Below are positions 1 through 12,180 of a stretch of DNA of 64,000 nt, piece by piece. The position numbers and the translations under genes were made by a program. Source of the stretch: Chiridota heheva (taxonomy: Eukaryota; Echinodermata; Holothuroidea; Apodida; Chiridotidae). The first letter of the stretch is position 1. Each line of letters starts with the position of its first letter. Under the pieces are notes generated by a model, which saw only the letters and a program-made list of their open reading frames with translations, ran no database searches and was not told the DNA's origin. The stretch is taken from assembly GCA_020152595.1 (NCBI GenBank), contig JAIGNY010000573.1:370001-434000 (forward strand). Direction: 5' to 3'.

Positions 1-882
1 AATCTTATTCCGGTTTAAAGTTTGTATCATTTGTGTTGAAACGACTAAAATCAGACTAGTTGTGATGCCATAGCCTCACATTCCTCAAAGTCTTAAATAT
101 GTATTATACTATATTTTGTCCTGCAATTTTGTGGCTTAAAATCCATGGGATATGTCAAAAAAAGTAGTAAAACTGAACCAAGGAAGGTGAGACACGCACG
201 TTTGAAACGACTGATCTGAAATGCAAAGTCAGGGAATTGGTCAATAATTAATCTCTTTGGTTACTTTCTAACTTATCCCACCCCCTCCCTACTCCCTTCG
301 CATCAAAATAAAAAGAAGAAGAAAGTTTCGACGTGATATTGCTACAAATTTTTATTTTGTTATGAAACATGGAAAAACAAATGTATGTGCCCGTTTAGAG
401 TTTAAAACGACGTTGTATTGCAGTGGCGTAGGAGTTAGGGTGAAGGGACCAAGCACTCCCCTCACTAAATTTTACTGGGGGCCAAGTATCATTTTGATAT
501 TTTGAAGTCGATTCGGCATCAATTTTGGGGAAATTTCCTTAATTATTGTGAAATTAGCTTCAATGTTTTTATAATTTCCTTTATTTTGGGGTATTTTTTT
601 TTAAATTTCCTTCAATTTTCAGGAAATGTTCTTATTTTTCGTGAAATTTTCTTAAATCAAGGAACTAGGCCTACTACACATAAAATTTCCTTTATTTTCG
701 GGATGTTTTTTTTTTTTCTTTTAATGCCCCGGCCCCCGTGCTCCGCGGCCCATGACTTATTTACCCTGACCACGCCGCTGATGTGAAGCTTTGATTTTGA
801 TTGGATCGTTTGCTCTTTTTTTTATGATTTTCAACAGATTTTGATGTAGAGTTAATTAATTAGCAGGTCACTGCGCGAGATA
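1..882. other. Intergenic, no gene seen
   Basis: I see no supportable gene here. The stretch is AT-rich. From about 500 to 720 it has T-rich sequence with repeated 'aaatttccttaat / gaaattttctt' motifs. Very similar motifs recur at about 9860-10100, so this is probably an old interspersed repeat. The 94-codon open frame at 502-786 falls in this low-complexity sequence and is not a convincing gene. Confidence 0.6.
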
Positions 883-1137
883 AAACAGGTGTGTTTGACC
901 TTAAATCACGTCACCTCCGACTTCAATGAGTATTACTACAGAAATACCACAGATAAATCTAGACTTTTCTCCCATCTACTAGGAAACAAGGTGAGTTTTG
1001 CATCTTTCAATTGTGCCTGAGAACCACACCTGTTATATCTTGCGCAGTGGCTTGCTAAATGATTTCCAATTTGGACAATGTACTTAATACCTGCCATAGA
1101 AATTAGAATTATATTAGGGTGACAAGCAAGATATAAC
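883..1137 (+). repeat. Inverted copy of a short interspersed repeat
   Basis: Two pieces, 883-921 (acaggtgtgtttgacc followed by cacgtcacctccgactt) and 1062-1137 (atttccaatttgg to gcaagatataac), are reverse complements of pieces at 2556-2592 and 2587-2667. A third piece at 1024-1044 repeats the junction in the opposite orientation. The pieces are not in simple mirror order, so this is not a clean terminal-inverted-repeat transposon. It is more likely a rearranged MITE-like family whose gcaagatataac end abuts the 37-bp array. Confidence 0.55.
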
Positions 1138-1936
1138 ATATATCCCACCTCTACACTCCCATCCAAGATATAACATATATCCCACCTCTACTCTCCCATC
1201 CAATATATAACATATATCCCATCTATACCCTCCCATCCAAGATATAACATATATCCCATCTCTACCCTCCCATCCAAGATATAACATATATCCCACCTCT
1301 ACCCTCCCATCTAAGATACAACATATATCCCACCTCTACCCTCCCATCCAAGATATAACATATATCCCACCTCTACCCTCCCATCCAAGATATAACATAT
1401 ATCCCATCTCTACCCTCCCATCCAAGATATAACATATATCCCACCTCTACCCTCCCATCCAAAATACAACATATATCCCACCTCTACCCTCCCATCCAAG
1501 ATACAACATATATCCCACCTCTACCCTCCCATCCAAGATATAACATATATCCCACCTCTACCCTCCCATCCAAGATACAACATATATCCCACCTCTACCC
1601 TCCCATCCGAAATACAACATATATCCCACCTCTACCCTCCCATCCAAGATACAACATATATCCCACCTCTACCCTCCCATCTAAGATACAACATATATCC
1701 CACCTCTACCCTCCCATCCAAGATACAACATATATCCCACCTCTACCCTCCCATCCAAGATACAACATATATCCCATCTCTACCCTCCCATCCAAGTTAT
1801 AACATATATCCCACCTATATCCTCCCATCCAAGATATAAGATATATCCCACCTCTACCCTCCCATCCAAGATATAACATATATCCCACCTCCACCCTCCC
1901 GTCCAACTTGAACTTCCCACCTCTACCTTCCCATCC
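1127..1936. repeat. 37-bp minisatellite, about 22 copies
   Basis: The unit starts aagatataacatatatccc and continues cctctaccctcccatcc. The spacing between successive 'ccacctctac' motifs is 37 bp (for example 1441 and 1478). Copies differ by a few substitutions such as atataac/atacaac and cctctac/catctac. The + strand is pyrimidine rich. Short open frames on the minus strand simply read through the repeat. If 2007-2077 is a real exon, the array lies in the intron before it. Confidence 0.95.
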
Positions 1937-2006
1937 AAAAGTAATTTGAATGTTTGTTGTAATCTAATTTGACATAGTCATTTTCTTTCTCTCGTTGCTT
2001 TCACAG

Positions 2007-2077
2007 ATATCATGAAGTTTCTTTCAGAGTGGCAGGACAGTAGAGCTGTTCGTGAGCTACTGTATCAGAATTGCTGA
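2007..2077 (+). CDS. Possible last coding exon of an unidentified upstream gene
   Basis: A strong-looking acceptor (pyrimidine tract from about 1978, ending ttgctttcacag at 2006) is followed by a short open frame. It reads DIMKFLSEWQDSRAV then RELLYQNC and stops at 2075-2077. The composition looks like protein rather than repeat, and the sequence after it resembles a 3' UTR. I do not recognise the protein and found no other exon of it in the window, so it may be a chance open frame behind a pyrimidine tract. Seen: the acceptor and frame. Inferred: that it is a gene end. Confidence 0.35.
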
Positions 2078-2104
2078 GCATGCAGGGAAGTTCAAGTTAT
2101 TATG

Positions 2105-2351
2105 ATAAGATTTGTATTTGTTGGAACCATCTTGCTTTGTATTTAGTTTACTGCTCCTGTAATTGAAACAAGGAATCCTCCTTCGTTCCCACTATATAGT
2201 TCATGTTGAAAGCACTTTAAAGGGGAAATAAGATTTGTATTTGTTGAAAGCATCTTGCTTTGTATTTAGTTTACTGCTCCTGTAATTGGAACAAGGAATC
2301 CTCCTTCGTTTCCACTATGTAATTCATGTTGAAAACACTTTAAAGGGGAAA
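2105..2351. repeat. 123-bp tandem duplication
   Basis: Two adjacent copies of about 123 bp, beginning aagatttgtatttgttg near 2108 and 2231 and ending ctttaaaggggaaa, differ at only a few positions. They lie just after the possible exon at 2007-2077 and would be in its 3' UTR. Confidence 0.9.
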
Positions 2352-2555
2352 ACCCATAAAGAGTTGCCTCTGTTATTTTATTATTTCCTCTGGCGTAGTT
2401 TCAACATTTAAAATTGGGTTATTTTTTAAAAACATTTTTGGGCTTGTTTATTAAGTCGTAAGATGCTGCCAAATTACATAGATGGGACTGGGTTTTCTTT
2501 TCTTTGGAAATTCTCTCCTAGTAATACCATACACCATTTGTCTTTGTTTTAAAAG

Positions 2556-2667
2556 TCGGAGGTGACGTGATTTGAAGTCAAACACACCTGTTATATCTTG
2601 CTTGTGACCTAATATAATTCCAATTTCTATGGTAGGTACTGAGTACCTTGTCCAAATTGGAAATTAT
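2556..2667 (-). repeat. Inverted partner of the 883-1137 repeat
   Basis: This is the reverse complement of pieces of 883-1137. It contains gtcggaggtgacgtgattt, cacacctgttatatcttgc and ccaaattggaaat. With the upstream copy it brackets the 37-bp array and the possible exon. Confidence 0.6.
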
Positions 2668-4074
2668 GCCGTTTATGTCTACACTCCTTTCAGCATGCAT
2701 GCACGCATTGACATTTCACACAAAAATTGTCTGGTTGTGCGTCATTCTTATGGAAACGGATTCAAAGAACGAATGAAATGACATAAGCCCCCAACGGGCC
2801 CAACCCCTTCTACCCTATCTTCCGACCTTAGCAGTATAATTCATTCTCAGGGAACTGACATAGCTGATGTTACTTGAATTATTCATTGTGACTCACATTG
2901 TCAAGTTACGATTGTGATGATGAATTTGAATGTCATCCTGAATGGAGTTATTCTGATCAGGGATGCTCTCAATAACAGTATCCCTGTTCTGATACATTCG
3001 ATAGGAATTTGCATCCTGCGTAATCCCTTGTTGCGGTAGAAGATTCACACGCCTACCACTCTTCAAGGTCATATAAAAGTTAACATGTTTGAAATATGAC
3101 AAAACAAGTTTGATTTCTGTCTTGGGAAGAAATTAGAATGAAAGCTCCCATTCATCTTTTAGCGGTTTTGCTTTTATTTCCAATTAAACAAAATTGATCG
3201 TTCCTTTTGAATTGTAAATGGTTTTTTATATTTATTACTAATTTTCTTTTAATGGTAAATCCAGAATACTATGTTTAACAGTTTTCTCTACATGTTTTTT
3301 TTTTAATCCACGTGGGACGTTTAATTTTTTGCTCATGCATGACAAATAAACAAATTCGTTTATGCGGCCTTTTTTGTTGTTTACTCAAAGTACATGTATC
3401 TGGTATGAAATTTTGACGATATGTTTGGATTGAATCGGTTAGATGACGAGACATATTTACAAAATGTCAGAAACGGAAAGTTTCTCACGCTGACAACCCG
3501 TGGGGTGGGGGTGGGGTGGGGTGGGGGTGGGGTGGGGTGGTGGGTGGAAGTGGGGAAGGGAACTTCCATATGTAAGGTATATGTATATGTGTCACCCGAG
3601 AAGGTACCTTTTTTGCACCATTATCGAAGAGCAGGTGTCTTTTTTTACTATTTAAAAAGAAAAAGTACTACATTTTTTTTTCTTCCAGCAGTTTCGTAGT
3701 GCAGGTCCCAGAAAATGAGATTTTACTGTGTTAATTTTGTACTGTTGGTTCATTTTTACAATATTTTCGTTGAATACTCATAACGCGGGTATCAAAATTG
3801 TATAAATTTATACTGCAGTTACCAACAAATCTGTCATACTGCGGGTATGTTTTTCGGAGGGTGGGCTGCCCACCCCTACCACTTTTAGTATAAAGTGCCC
3901 ATCCCCCTACCCCGGGGCTGACAACACCTGAACATTGGCTTTTAATTCTCCATGACCCGCTTGAAGAAGCGCAAATCAATGGAAAAGAATGCAATCCACG
4001 GAGTTTCTGATCTCATCAACACTTATTTGACCGAGTACTTTCTATAACATTTCATTCAAAAGCCTGTTACCTTA
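2668..4074. other. No gene; G-rich tract and old repeats
   Basis: I see no supportable gene. The notable feature is a G-rich simple tract at 3500-3545 (repeats of GTGGGG and GTGGGGG) with several G-runs spaced for quadruplex formation on the + strand. Sequence at 3780-3930 (gcgggtat motifs, cccctaccccgggg) looks like a degraded interspersed repeat. Confidence 0.55.
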
Positions 4075-6480
4075 GCTATTAATATGGAGCTAATATCTTA
4101 GATCTTGTTATTACTAGTCACGAGTATTTAATTTCTAACATAGGTATCCAATGTGGTATTGGTAAGAGTGATCATGGAGTAATCACATATCAAATGAATG
4201 CTGTGTTAATCATAATAGCAATACTTCTTTGCGTTACCTGTATCATAAAGGTCATTTTGCAGACATGAATAATGACTTGTCTGATACGTTATTCCTACAT
4301 GTACATCAAGCAATGTTAACCTTTGCTGGAAAGTTTTGAAAGACAATATGTCTGATTGTATTGTTAAATATGTTCCAATTTTTGATCCAACTCGTCTAAA
4401 GAAGCAGAACGGCACCAGTCCCTTTAGCAGTTTAGCAAGAGTATTCTGAAAAAAGTAAGGAAGAACAAGAGGCGTTGGCAGAGATATGTTGAGACAAAAG
4501 ATCACCAGAAGTATTTAAAGTATTGTCGTGTTAGAAATCAAGTGCGTGCTATGACCAGAAAAGCACAGATTGAACATGAAAAACTGATTGCATCTGAAGC
4601 TGAGTCAAACCCTAAAAAGTTTTGGGATTATGCCAAATCTAGGACAAACTTCAAACAGGGCATAGCCCACTTACAGACCAGTGAGGTCGATGAGCATGGT
4701 AAACCATTATTAATTATATCTGACCTTGAAAAAGCCAAGGTCTTGTCTCATTTTTTCATGAGTGTATTCACAGTTGAAGATGATAATATAATGCCTGACT
4801 TTGAAAAACGAAATTTTCAAGTTCCTCTCAGTTCCATTTCCATATCACATGATACAGTACTTAAACAAATAAATGTTTAAATACTTCTAAGTCAACGGGA
4901 CCAGATAGTATCCATCCAAGGATTTATTTGAGTGTTCTGATACCATTGCTCCATACCTAACTACTTTGTTCCAACTGTCCTTAGACAATATGACAGTTCC
5001 AGATGATTGGAAGGTGGCAAATATCTCACCTATTTTAAAGAAGGGGAAGAGATCTTTAGTATCAAATTATCGCCCTGTGAGCCTAACAAGTGTTATAAGT
5101 AAAACCATGGAATCGATTATTAGAGACCATTTGATGGAACATCTTCATAAAAACAATTATAGTTATCCTCAACAGTTTTGTTTCATGAAAAGGGAGATCT
5201 ACTTCTCTTTAATTACTAAAGGTTTCAGATGATCTGTCCCTAGCATGGGAAAATAATGAGAAGGTTAACATCGTATATCTCGATTTTATGAAAGCTTTTG
5301 ACAAGGTGCCACAGAAACTTCCGCTTCATATTTAAAGTTATATGGTATTGTGGATCCATTGTATAGCTGGATCAGATCCTTTCTTACAAATAGGTCACAG
5401 CGTGTTTCAGTAAATGGTTGTACTTCTCATTCAGTGACAGTGACCAGTGGTATACCACAAGGTAGTGTTTTGGGTCCGATCCTATACATTATATAAATAA
5501 ATGATCTGCCTGACACTGTGAGTTCTTCAATTTACCTCTTTGCAGATGACACTAAGATTTATAGACCCATGAGGTCAGCTCAAGCCCATAATATCTTGCA
5601 AGCTGTCCTGGACTCCTTGGCAATCTGGTCTTCTAAATGACTATTGAAATTTCACCCAAACAGGTGCAAGGTCCTTAAAATTGCACGTTGTTCTCCTTCA
5701 AGTGATTTATGCTTCACCATGTTCAATCACAATCTTGAATTTGTAACTAATGAGAAGGATCTGGGAGTAACTTTTGACTCCAAGCTTACTTTTGAAGCTC
5801 ACATCAACGAGAAAGTCTACAAGGCAAATATGATACTTGGTCTCATCTGTAGACCATTCACATATCTTGACAAAACCCCTTTAGTTCAACTCTACAAGGC
5901 ATTTGTAAGATCTCATCTGGAATTTTCAAACTGTGTCTGGCACCCAACAAAGAAAAAACACATTGAGTTGATCGAAAATGTTCAAAGGAGAGCCACCACA
6001 CTTATTTCACATTTGTGTAATCTACCATATCCTGACAGGCTTAATAATCTGAATCTACCAACATTTACTTACAGAAGAGCAAAAGGTGATATGATTGAAG
6101 TATATAAGATGGTCTCACATATATATGATTCAAGAGTTGCAAATTTATTACCTATTCATAATAATACTAGAACAAGAGATTCTAAAAACAGGAAAATTCT
6201 TCAATTACATTCATTCATCAGCGTTCGACAAAGTTTTTTCTCCAATCGGATTTGCAAATTATGAAATAATTTGCCAAAGGAGGTGATTTGCCAAACTGCC
6301 AAAGGAGGTTGTGGAAGCGTGCATTCCAAATTTGTTTAAGAACGGGCTGGATAATATAATCGGGCTTTTCGCTTCCACTTCAAGGCCGATAGTCACGAAT
6401 TACTTGACACTTCTAGGTCTGGAATTTCAGGCTACTAGCCTTTCGTCCAGGAAAGATCATATAGGTATCATAGGTAGGTG
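4075..6480 (+). mobile_element. Decayed CR1-like non-LTR retrotransposon (endonuclease end, RT, C-terminus)
   Basis: Read across frames, this is a broken ORF2 of a jockey-superfamily LINE. Near 4105-4200 is the end of an apurinic-type endonuclease (DLVITS, then GIGKSDHGVITY with the SDH motif). At 4542-4880 is the endonuclease-RT linker (KKFWDYAKSRTNFKQG). From about 4900 come RT motifs: NYRPVSLTSVISK, YLDFMKAFDKVP, SGIPQGSVLGPI, FADDTKIYRP. At 5644-6264 is the RT C-terminal region (EKDLGVTFDSKLTFEAHI, then ending SNRICKLWNNLPKEV across a stop). Stops and frameshifts at several points, for example near 5230, 5330 and 6262, show it is dead. The left end is truncated. The right end is not sharply defined. 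Confidence 0.85.
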
Positions 6481-7296
6481 GCCTTTCACATGAATGTGGG
6501 TCATTCTGCTATCAACCTTGACCTTTCCTAATACTCACAATGCGATATTCACCATCTTGCACCCATAACTTTTAACATGTATGATCATTAGAATGAAGGT
6601 AGGTCGCCTTGCTGTTGACCTATGACATTTGACCTTTCCCATCCCAACATACAGCACACTATGCACACTATGCACACTAATTTTAACCAAACATTAGTTG
6701 GCAGTTTTGGTACACATATTGTGCAAAAGTTCAATTTGTTTTATAGAAATAAAGTTTAAACACTCGAAACATATCAAAAGAGCATGCGATACTTTAGCCT
6801 GTAGGTTCCATATACACAATCATTTTTGTTTACATCAACAATTGCAGCAGAAAGATCAAAATAAGGTTGATTGCCATTTGAACTTTGGGTCAAAGGTCTG
6901 CGGGTACAACTTCACTGCCACCACTTTGGATCGTAATCGGCTTTGCATGTACTTTTTGCTTTAAATTAGCACAACATTCTTCATTTTGAACAATTAATTT
7001 ACGTTTAACCCTTAATCTTTGGCCTTTTTAAACACCAAAACATAATTTTCACAACTTGTCGTTGTGAATGTGGTAATTTATCCTGATGTTTCTAACCACA
7101 ACCAAAACTTGCTTTCCGTTCAAAAACTGCAGCAGAAAGGTACACATTAGGATCGTTACCACATGACCTTTATTAGGGGTCTATAGGGGTCAAAAGTCTG
7201 CGGGGTTCAAATTCACCTCACAAGGTTGGTTGCCACCAGTTTGGACATTAGGGCCTAATCAGCCTTGTACTTTTTGCGTTTTATTGGGACAAAATT
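6481..7296. other. No gene; tgacc-rich degenerate repeats
   Basis: No coding region is supported. Short motifs such as 'ttgacctatgac' and 'atttgaccttt' recur, as does 'gcagcagaaagatca / gcagcagaaaggtac' at about 6844 and 7128. This suggests two diverged copies of one interspersed repeat. Confidence 0.45.
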
Positions 7297-8812
7297 GTTC
7301 ATTATCTCGACTATTCGAAGAATACTAGTAGAGCTATTCTACTACCCCCGGCGTCGGCGTCGACATCATCGTCGGCGTCGGCGTCGGCATCGGTGTCGTC
7401 GCCGGCGTCGGCGTCGGCGGCGGTGGCGGCGTCCGGTTAAAATAACTTATTCTATGAATGGTGTACATTCATGTGACTTGTCATAGGGGTAGAGGACGTG
7501 GGTACTAATCAAATGAGCATGATTGGAGGGTTGTGTGCATACTAATTAGCTTGTTTGCATAACAATACAAATATTTGTCATGTTAAAGTTTTGGTTACAG
7601 TTTTGACTAAAACTTTTGCTTAAAGTTTTTGGTTAAAGTTTTCATAACTTAAGTTATGAATGGTGTATATTCGTGTAACTTGGCATATGGGTACTGTTCA
7701 AGTACATGATTAGGGGTTGTGTGGCATTGGGGTACCGTCAAAGTAAGTATGATTAGGGGTTGTGTGTGCATAATAATTAGCTTATTTGCATAATATTTAA
7801 CTTATTTGCATAACAATGAAAATATTTGTTCTTAAATTAAAGCAGGAGTGGGATTTTAGTTACACAAATGATCATATATGTGAAGAGCATTGTCTACACT
7901 TAATGGTGAAGTGAAGTGTGCATATTAATTAGGTTATTTTCATAACAATAGACTTTCGTACAAAATGTTTAACACCATGAGCGCATACCGTTATGAATGG
8001 TGTACATTCATGCAACTTGGCACAGGCGTAGAGGACATGAGTACTGCTCAAATAAGCATAATTAGGGGTTTGTGTGTGCGTACTAATTAGATTATTTGCA
8101 TACCAATGAAAACATTTGTATCTATGATATATCTTATATTAAATCGGGAGTGGTGATTTTGCTATTGTCTACACTTAATGGTGAAGTGTACATATTAATT
8201 AGGTTATTTGCATAACAATAGAATTTCGTACAATTTTTTTAACAATCATGAGCTCATAACTTAAGTTATGAATGGTGTACATTCATCTAACTAGTCACAG
8301 GGGTAGAAGACATGGGTACTGTTTAAATAAGCATGATGTGTGTGCATAATAATTAGCTTATTTGCATAATAATTAGCTTATTTGCATAACAATGAAAATA
8401 TTTGTTTCTTAAATTAAAGCAGGAGTGGGATTTTAGTTACACAAATGATCATATACGTGAAAAGCATTGTCTACACTTAATGGTGAGGTGTACGGTGCAT
8501 ATTAATGAGGTTATTTACATAACACTAGACATTCGTAGAAAATATTTAATCTGAAATTGGTACTTGGTACAGTTGTAGGTGGCATTGGTACTGTTCAGCT
8601 AGGTATGATTGGAAGGGGTGATGTGTGTGTACATACTAATTAGCTTATTTGCAATGCAAATATTTGTATCTATGATATCTCTTAATATAAAGTGGGTGTG
8701 GGGATTTTGTTTACACAAATGATCATATATGTGAAGAGCATTGTCTGCACTTAATGGTGAGGTGTAGTGTGCATATTAATTAGGTTATTTGCATAACAAT
8801 TTTCCCTCAACT
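7297..8812 (+). repeat. Composite satellite-type repeat, copy 1: palindromic head, GGCGTC tract, tandem units
   Basis: It opens with a near-palindromic head (ctcgactattcgaag ... agtagagct, 7302-7332). Next is a GGCGTC/GGCGTCGGC simple tract (7345-7436), then irregular tandem units of about 270-330 bp. Unit landmarks recur in order: gttatgaatggtgtacattc, gtagaggacatgggtactg, gcatgattaggggttgtgtg, agcttatttgcataacaat, aatgatcatatatgtgaag. The octamer ATTTGCAT is present in most units. The same ordered landmarks occur at 51769-51950 and 54595-56110. There is no coding capacity: the 7265-7486 frame is just the GGCGTC tract. Confidence 0.8.
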
Positions 8813-8899
8813 TCTTCAGCTGGTAAATTATAATTACCCTTATCTAAATCCTTTTCAAGTTCTTTTCTGGCGTATCCAATAGTTTGAATCTCCAAAATC
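8813..8899. other. Short spacer between repeats
   Basis: Unassigned sequence joins the satellite-type units to the next dispersed repeat. Confidence 0.4.
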
Positions 8900-9560
8900 A
8901 CAGGAAAAAATATGAAAGAATACATAAAGGCTGAAGATATCAGAATGTGATATCACAACTATATAGTTGTCAGATTTCAGTCATTTTTACACAAATGAGA
9001 CAAAACTTTTGACTTAAATAGCTCCTTAATGGATTATTATTTTGGAATGCTTCCTTCACCATTTTTTTGTTTCTTTTTTAGTCCTCTTTCATATAAGGTA
9101 AATTAACTGCACTGAACTGATCCTTTAAGATGAAAAGAAAGGGTAGTAAATGACTGAAGTAATAACAAGTAATTGCATTTTGCCGCAAGGATACATTGTT
9201 AATATTTTAATATTTCATTGACATGGGCAAGTCGTCTCTCCTTTCTTTGTGACTCAATGGCTGTTAGGAAAAGAGGTGTTTCATTTATAAAGATTTCTTT
9301 CATGTTCTCCGAGTTACTGGGAGAGAAAGTATCCTCACTCAAAATATCTGATACAACTCAAAGATATTCTTAGGCTTGCAGTAAAATGTGAAAATCTAAA
9401 GAAACAGGAAAAGTAAGTGCATCCTTCAAAAGCTATGTAAATTGAAATAACTTCCTTAACTAGCCCCATTACCGGCATATACGTCCATCAGCAAGCCCAT
9501 TGTCTACGCTAGCTTTGAATAGTCGAGCATATTGTCCTTCCGACAGTTCTTGTTTTGAAC
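8900..9560 (+). repeat. Dispersed repeat, two modules shared with 22680-22930 and 58050-58500
   Basis: 8900-9140 aligns by eye with 22680-22930 (ctccttaatg, tgctttcctcaccattt, agtcctatttcatataag, actgaactaatccttt). 9190-9560 aligns with about 58140-58500 (ttggcaagtc, aaagaggtgt, aactcaaagatatt, tgtagtaaaatg, tagctttgaatagtc). Both sit downstream of octamer-bearing satellite units, so these modules probably belong to the same large composite element. Confidence 0.65.
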
Positions 9561-10914
9561 TTGTATTTGACCTCTGACCCTTGACATTTATATTTTGACC
9601 TCTATTTCAATCTTATTTAACTAATGGCTATATACTATACGTACCTATATTTCTCATCTGTATGACAGGCAATGGCGTATTCATTAGGGGTCAGGGGAAA
9701 ATCCCCCCCCCCCTCCGACAAAAGTCCGTATGTAAGTGTGGAAGCGGGATAAATCAGTGTACAATATGCTATACATACATATTAGGGAAATAAAATGTAA
9801 AAGATGAATATATAAGTTTAAATATCATCCCAATATGATGACAACTTTGTTCGTAGTGAAATAAATCTTCAATTCTCGGGAAATTTCTTTAATTTTTGGG
9901 AACTGCTTCAATTTTCTTCATTTCGGTCATTTTTCTTCTGATTTTCGCACAATTTGTTTGTTTGATTTTCGGGCTATTTTCTTCGATTTTTGGGAAACTT
10001 TCTTCAATTTCCTACATTTTGGGGATTTTTTTTCGATTTTTGGGAACTTTTCTTCCATTTCAGGAATTATCTTTCATATTCAGGAAATGTCGATGACTTT
10101 TTTTAAAGTTTCTAAATAATTTAACCAAATTTTTCAAACATTTTACTACAAGTTTCCTTCCTTTTTTCAATTTGATAATGATTACCCGAAAATTTTAACT
10201 CCCAACTGGGTAGGTGAAATAAGCTCCCGCCCCCTGCTTCCTATATACCTTTGCGTAGAACCATTTCCCGATAATTACCGTTTTCCCCCTCCCCACCCCA
10301 CCACCCCTGGAACCGAAAGCTGTATACTGATGACAAGTCTTAATTGTATAAGATAACGCATTACTGTTAAAAATACTAGTTTGACCTTTTATCTCTGACC
10401 GTTTACCCTTGTGATTGAATAACTACGATGCACAAGTTTACCCCATATAGTACCCCCACTGTAAGTTTGATTCAAATTGGTGCAGTAGATTTTGAGTTAT
10501 ACCAAGCAGGCTGTTACGACCCGAAATGTAATAACATACCCGCGTGAACCCCGGACAATCTTTGACAAAGTTGCTTAGTTGTCGTATTTCTCCCATATAC
10601 CCCCATTCCAATGTTGCTTGAAACGATAGAAACGGTAGACTTAATAGACCTAGGCCTTTATATATTTTCCGGATAGTTTTCAATAATTTCTGATATATTT
10701 TTACGATAATATAAAAATAACTAATATATATATAAAAAGTAAAGAGAAAATGAATCAAATAATTAACAATTACTAAATGCATTTATGGAATACAACATTA
10801 ATATATTTTAACGCTGTCACTTAAACCTTACAGGGAGGTAACTCCATTGAGCACGGCCACTTCCCTGCTTCCTCTTGTCTGTGTGATTTTTACTCTTTTA
10901 AATATACTTCTTAC
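9561..10914. other. No gene; degenerate repeats
   Basis: T-rich 'ttttcgggaaatttc / cttcaatttt' motifs at 9860-10100 match those near 500-720. Around 10430-10620 is another repeat-like block (accccatatagtacccccac). The open frames at 9896-10096 and 10438-10782 lie in this low-complexity sequence and I do not support them as genes. Confidence 0.5.
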
Positions 10915-11196
10915 ACGTTATAAACCCGTAAACTCGTACGTTATAAACCCGTAAACTCGTACGTTATAAACCCGTAAACTCGTACGTTATAAACCCGTAA
11001 ACTCGTACGTTATAAACCCGTACGTTATAAATCCGTAAACTCGTACGTTATAAACCCGTACGTTATAAACCCGTAAACTCGTACGTTATAAACCCGTAAA
11101 CTCGTACGTTATAAACCTGTAAACTCGTACGTTATAAACCCGTAAATTTGTACGTTATAAACCCGTAAACTCGTACGTTATAAACCCGTAAACTCG
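10915..11196. repeat. 23-bp minisatellite, about 12 copies
   Basis: The unit is ACGTTATAAACCCGTAAACT followed by CGT. At least two shortened units lack the AAACTCGT part (around 11005-11075). Most copies are nearly identical, indicating recent amplification. The copy joints create CGTACG palindromes. Confidence 0.95.
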
Positions 11197-11609
11197 GGCA
11201 ATCTTTGACACACTTTCCTCTTCAACTGTTCAACCCCATTTCAATGCTGCTTGAAACGAAAGTGTCCATTGAACTCCAACACAGTTGGACTTTCGAACGC
11301 GACAACTCTAATTTTGTCTAAGATCTCAAAAATGTAAACTCAGGTTTAATGAGCTATGATTGGAGAAAATGTGCGCTTTCCATACTTTGACGTTGCATGA
11401 ATTTAAAGCAATTAAGATAAAGTTTAGTTTCTAATTAGTTGACCTTTCATTAAGTTATTTTTACTTTTAATTTCCCTAAACATATCACTCGTCAAAATAA
11501 GGTTAGTTGCCTTTTATAAGCTCTGTGAGTAAGTTTCATAACTGTTAATATCAATATCCAATTAGTTAATTATAGAAATACAGTATCGGTTTCTGGTATT
11601 CGAGGCTTC

Positions 11610-12180
11610 GTGACAAAAACATCAATTTTATTTTAAAATCCATAGTAGATCAGCCAACATGATATTTTGGACTTCATTTCGGCATAGTTTGTTAATGAAA
11701 GACATGGCATGCTAGATGTATTAGTCATATGCTGGGGAAGACCGTGAGGGTGGATGCCATAGCTGGATTTACATTTTAAAGTCATTTTAGGGGTCAAAAG
11801 GTCAAATGGGGTCAACCTTAGTATTTTGGGATTTCGCCGGAATCTAAATTTTTAATAAAAGATGTATCCCCAAAATATATATTTATGATAATACAAATGT
11901 TTCTCACTCGTGTCAGGGACATTTAAAGTTTCATACTAGTACACAAACATGTCACATGACAGAACACAAAAGTATGATTTTCTCGAAATCAGTGTATTTT
12001 AAGTACATCAAAGTTACTCATATCTAATCTTGTTCTACAAAACCTACTCAGAACTTTTGAAGTATGCTTTACATTCCTGAGACATTGAGAAAGAAAACTA
12101 TGCTTTGTTAAATTTGGGTGATTCTGTTTATATGAGATATTGTACTTTCCCAATCCCCTACCCCCAGTTTAGTTCGAACC
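11610..12180 (+). repeat. Dispersed repeat about 570 bp, forward copy
   Basis: Its reverse complement is found at 15480-16025. Shared landmarks include ttcggcatagt, tttgttaatg, gaccgtgagggt / ggccgtgagggt, ggggatttcgccggaat, gggacatttaaagtttcat, tttctcgaaatca, gttactcatatctaatctt and tcctgagacattga. A more diverged minus-strand copy is at 14870-15370. It flanks a degenerate gene-like block (13345-14830). Confidence 0.85.

Noticed and set aside
7265-7486. Arg-rich open frame
   Set aside because: It is produced by the GGCGTC simple tract of the composite repeat.
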